Of a DNA stretch of 8,256 bases, positions 6,380-8,256 are shown one piece after another. Position 1 is the first letter of the stretch, and every line of letters starts with the position of its first letter. The notes beneath the pieces are model-generated. The model had not been told where the DNA came from and searched no databases. It saw only the letters and a program-made list of their open reading frames with translations. This DNA comes from DATELY01 sp035276085 (GTDB lineage Bacteria; Pseudomonadota; Gammaproteobacteria; Steroidobacterales; Steroidobacteraceae), in contig DATELY010000110.1 of assembly GCA_035276085.1 (NCBI GenBank), positions 1 to 8,256 on the forward strand, given 5' to 3'. Both the position numbers and the translations under genes were made by a program.

Positions 6380-7372
6380 ATGAACGACGTCTGGCATCGA
6401 CGCTACACACGTCAGATCGCGCTGCCTGAGATTGGCGCTGAGGGTCAGCAACGGCTTGCGAACGCATCCGTCGTGGTGGTTGGCGCCGGAGGCCTGGGCT
6501 GCGCGGTGTTGCCGTATCTCTGTGGCGCAGGCGTGGGACGGCTCACGATTCTCGATCCCGACCGCGTGGAAGAGTCGAATCTGTACCGTCAGCCGCTCTA
6601 TCGCGTGCGCGATCTTGGCGACTGGAAGGTGCGTGCCGCACGAACTGCCTTGCTGGAGACGAACCCGCACGCTCATGTCGATGCAATAGGCGAGTCGCTC
6701 ACGCCGGGCAACGTGATGCGGCACGTGGCGTGCGCAGATATTGTGGTCGATGCCGCTGACAGCTTCGCCGTGACTTATATGCTGAGCGATGAGTGCCACC
6801 GCGTCCGGAAGGTCCTGGTCAGTGCTTCGGTCATCGGGCTCTCGGGCTATGTGGGTGCCTTCTGCGGCGGCGCGCCGAGCTATCGCGCCGTATTCCCCGA
6901 GTTGCCGGCACAGGCCGCGAACTGCGCGCAGGCGGGCGTGCTTGGAACGGCGGTGGGCGTGATCGGGACGTTGCAGGCACACATGACGCTCGCGGTGATC
7001 CTGCGCCTGAAGCCTTCTGTGCTGGGCCAGGTCCTCTCGGTCGACTTTCAAGGGCTCAGGTTCGGCGGCTTTCGATTCGATCGCGCGGGTGAGCCGGCCT
7101 GCGCGACGATGCTTCGCTTCATTGCAGCGGCAGCGCTCGAGCCGGAAGACGTCATCGTCGACTTGCGCACTGACGCGGAAATCGCCGCTGCGCCATTGGC
7201 GGCGACGCGGCGCATGACTGTCGATGAGATCGAGCGTGGCGCGGTAGCGCTCGAGCGCGAGCGACGCGTTGTGCTCTGTTGCCGCTCAGGTCTGCGCGCG
7301 TGGCGTGCGGCGCGCGCTCTGCAGAAGCAAGGCTACGAGCAGCTCGCGCTCGTCGCACTCGGTGTCTCATGA
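6380..7372 (+). CDS. thiF: ThiF/MoeB-type adenylyltransferase with C-terminal rhodanese domain
   Basis: This 330-residue protein should adenylate the Gly-Gly end of ThiS and, through its second domain, bring in sulfur. Residues 1 to about 250 are an E1-like domain: Arg11 in R-Y-T-R-Q-I, the nucleotide motif G35-A-G-G-L-G40, the L-D-P-D strand (58-61), N67-L-Y-R70-Q, Asp127 in the A-A-D-S segment, and Cys182 in N-C-A-Q-A-G-V at the position of the conserved E1 cysteine. The zinc-binding C-x2-C of MoeB/ThiF (PCYRC) is replaced by Ser167-Y-R-Ala170, and the second pair is reduced to one Cys, so zinc is probably not bound. About 255-330 are a short rhodanese domain (I-V-D-L-R-T near its start) with active loop C301-R-S-G. 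The ATG at 6380 matches the family N terminus; earlier in-frame starts lie inside thiE. The thiD start overlaps the stop as ATGA. A role in molybdopterin synthesis cannot be excluded, but the context favours ThiF. Confidence 0.92.
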   Translation: MNDVWHRRYTRQIALPEIGAEGQQRLANASVVVVGAGGLGCAVLPYLCGAGVGRLTILDPDRVEESNLYRQPLYRVRDLGDWKVRAARTALLETNPHAHVDAIGESLTPGNVMRHVACADIVVDAADSFAVTYMLSDECHRVRKVLVSASVIGLSGYVGAFCGGAPSYRAVFPELPAQAANCAQAGVLGTAVGVIGTLQAHMTLAVILRLKPSVLGQVLSVDFQGLRFGGFRFDRAGEPACATMLRFIAAAALEPEDVIVDLRTDAEIAAAPLAATRRMTVDEIERGAVALERERRVVLCCRSGLRAWRAARALQKQGYEQLALVALGVS

Positions 7373-8112
7373 GCGAGCGACCGGCGGTGCTCGTCATCGC
7401 GGGTGTCGACTCCAGCGGCGGCGCCGGGCTGGCCCGCGATTTGGCGGTGCTGGCGGAATTTGGGATTACAGCCCTTTGTGCGGTCACGGCAGTCACTGCG
7501 CAGACGAACACGGAAGTCGTGACGGTTCACCCTGTACCGCCCAAGGTGCTGGATGCGCAAATCAAAGCCGCATTCGCTACGCGGCGAATCGATGCGGTCA
7601 AGATCGGCATGCTCGGTACACGAGCTGCGATCGACGTCGTCATCGAGGCGCTTCCTGCGCGCGACCAGGTCCCGCTCGTCGTCGATCCGGTGCTCGTGTC
7701 CTCTTCGGGCAGACGGTTGTTGGATGATGCAGGCTTGGATCGTCTATATGCCTCGCTATTGCCCCGTGCATCGCTCGTCACGCCCAATCTCGCCGAAGCG
7801 GCCGCGCTACTAGGGGAGCCGCTCACGCAACAGACCTCGGACAAGCTGGGGCGAGCGCGCCGTCTGTTGGCCACAGGCGTGGAGGCCGTGTTGCTCAAGG
7901 GCGGTCACGATGACGGCGCCGAGGCAATCGACCTGCTCGTTACTCGCGCCAGCACCGTCACGCGGCTCGCCGCTCCGCGGGTGCACGCATCGATGCGCGG
8001 CACGGGTTGCGCGTTGAGCACGGCCATCGCCGCAAGGCTCGCATGCGGCCTGACCCTCGAGGCCGCATGCGGGCAAGCGAAGCGCTATGTCCACGGTAAG
8101 CTTCGGGGCTAG
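7369..8112 (+). CDS. thiD: HMP/HMP-phosphate kinase ThiD
   Basis: ThiD phosphorylates hydroxymethylpyrimidine and then its monophosphate, giving the pyrophosphate that ThiE uses. The 247-residue product is a ribokinase-fold enzyme with A-G-V-D14-S-S-G-G-A-G at the N terminus for substrate binding, A-V-T-A-Q, V-D-P-V-L-V-S-S-S-G, T-P-N-L-A-E-A, L-L-K-G-G-H, and the anion hole G-T-G-C214 that matches the catalytic cysteine of Salmonella ThiD (Cys213). The sequence before this loop is A-S-M-R-G-T-G-C; I recall the M-R variant from other proteobacterial ThiD proteins. The ATG at 7369 lies in an ATGA overlap with thiF and gives the expected N terminus; longer readings only extend into thiF. It is the last recognised gene of the operon. 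It is slightly shorter than E. coli ThiD (266). Confidence 0.96.
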   Translation: MSERPAVLVIAGVDSSGGAGLARDLAVLAEFGITALCAVTAVTAQTNTEVVTVHPVPPKVLDAQIKAAFATRRIDAVKIGMLGTRAAIDVVIEALPARDQVPLVVDPVLVSSSGRRLLDDAGLDRLYASLLPRASLVTPNLAEAAALLGEPLTQQTSDKLGRARRLLATGVEAVLLKGGHDDGAEAIDLLVTRASTVTRLAAPRVHASMRGTGCALSTAIAARLACGLTLEAACGQAKRYVHGKLRG

Positions 8113-8256
8113 GTACCGCCCATTAGCCAGTCCAGTGTCAACAGCAAAAGCATCTCTTCGATGCGAGGTCAGCATCGTTGCGAAGGTTATCGAGAAGCGA
8201 GCACGCATCCGAACTGTCTTTGAGAAGGTTACGCACGGCGAATCAATGCGCACCAA
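8113..8256. other. region after thiD with no recognised gene
   Basis: I see no convincing coding frame in these 144 bases and no intrinsic terminator on the + strand. On the - strand GCATC (8164-8160) - GAAGA - GATGC (8154-8150) forms a short five-pair hairpin followed by TTTT (8149-8146), which could be a weak terminator for a gene entering from the right. A - strand frame with GTG start and stop at 8138 would give about 31 residues and has no ribosome binding site; I do not call it. Confidence 0.4.

Noticed and set aside
6366..6383. Earlier ATG ATG pair before thiF as its start
   Set aside because: ATG at 6366 and at 6369 read the same frame and stop at once (TGA at 6381-6383); neither is in the thiF frame.
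8094..8188. Short - strand frames right of thiD as the end of a neighbouring gene
   Set aside because: Stops fall in all plausible frames, there is no ribosome binding site, and no family is recognised.

Overview
This window comes from a GC-rich bacterial chromosome, most likely a gammaproteobacterium. ThiC, ThiE and ThiG align well, from memory, with their Escherichia coli counterparts. Third codon positions are strongly G/C, and the gene set (ThiO instead of ThiH, ThiF fused to a rhodanese) suits an aerobic proteobacterium. I cannot name a genus from the sequence alone.

Layout. Positions 1-947 hold the C-terminal part of a DUF4139 (mucoidy inhibitor MuiA-like) protein on the + strand, cut by the window start. 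Converging on it is a small RDD-family membrane protein on the - strand (978-1478). Positions 1479-1797 hold no intact gene. They do hold a suspicious - strand reading frame with an excellent Shine-Dalgarno and protein-like codon use that seems to change frame near 1620. From about 1798 everything belongs to one + strand thiamine operon: a promoter with a perfect TTGACA -35 box, a TPP riboswitch (about 1836-1929), a hairpin that can bury the thiC ribosome binding site and start codon (1963-2015), and then thiC, thiO, thiS, thiG, thiE, thiF-rhodanese and thiD. The last 144 bases hold no recognisable gene.

How it works together. ThiC makes the pyrimidine HMP-P from the purine intermediate AIR, and ThiD phosphorylates it to HMP-PP. 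ThiO oxidises glycine to dehydroglycine. ThiF adenylates the Gly-Gly tail of ThiS; its fused rhodanese domain is a plausible sulfur donor for making ThiS-thiocarboxylate. ThiG then combines dehydroglycine, sulfur and deoxyxylulose phosphate into the thiazole phosphate, and ThiE joins the two halves into thiamine phosphate. The whole supply is probably shut off by TPP through the riboswitch, acting at least partly on thiC translation. Most downstream junctions overlap or nearly touch (32-base overlap, 1-base gap, two ATGA overlaps), so the genes are probably translationally coupled. ThiL, DXS and the cysteine desulfurase must be encoded elsewhere.

I did not find an obviously new system. The points most worth a second look are the sequestering hairpin behind the riboswitch, the zinc-less ThiF-rhodanese fusion, the thiS Gly-Gly codons doubling as the thiG ribosome binding site, and the apparently frameshifted - strand gene between RDD and the riboswitch.
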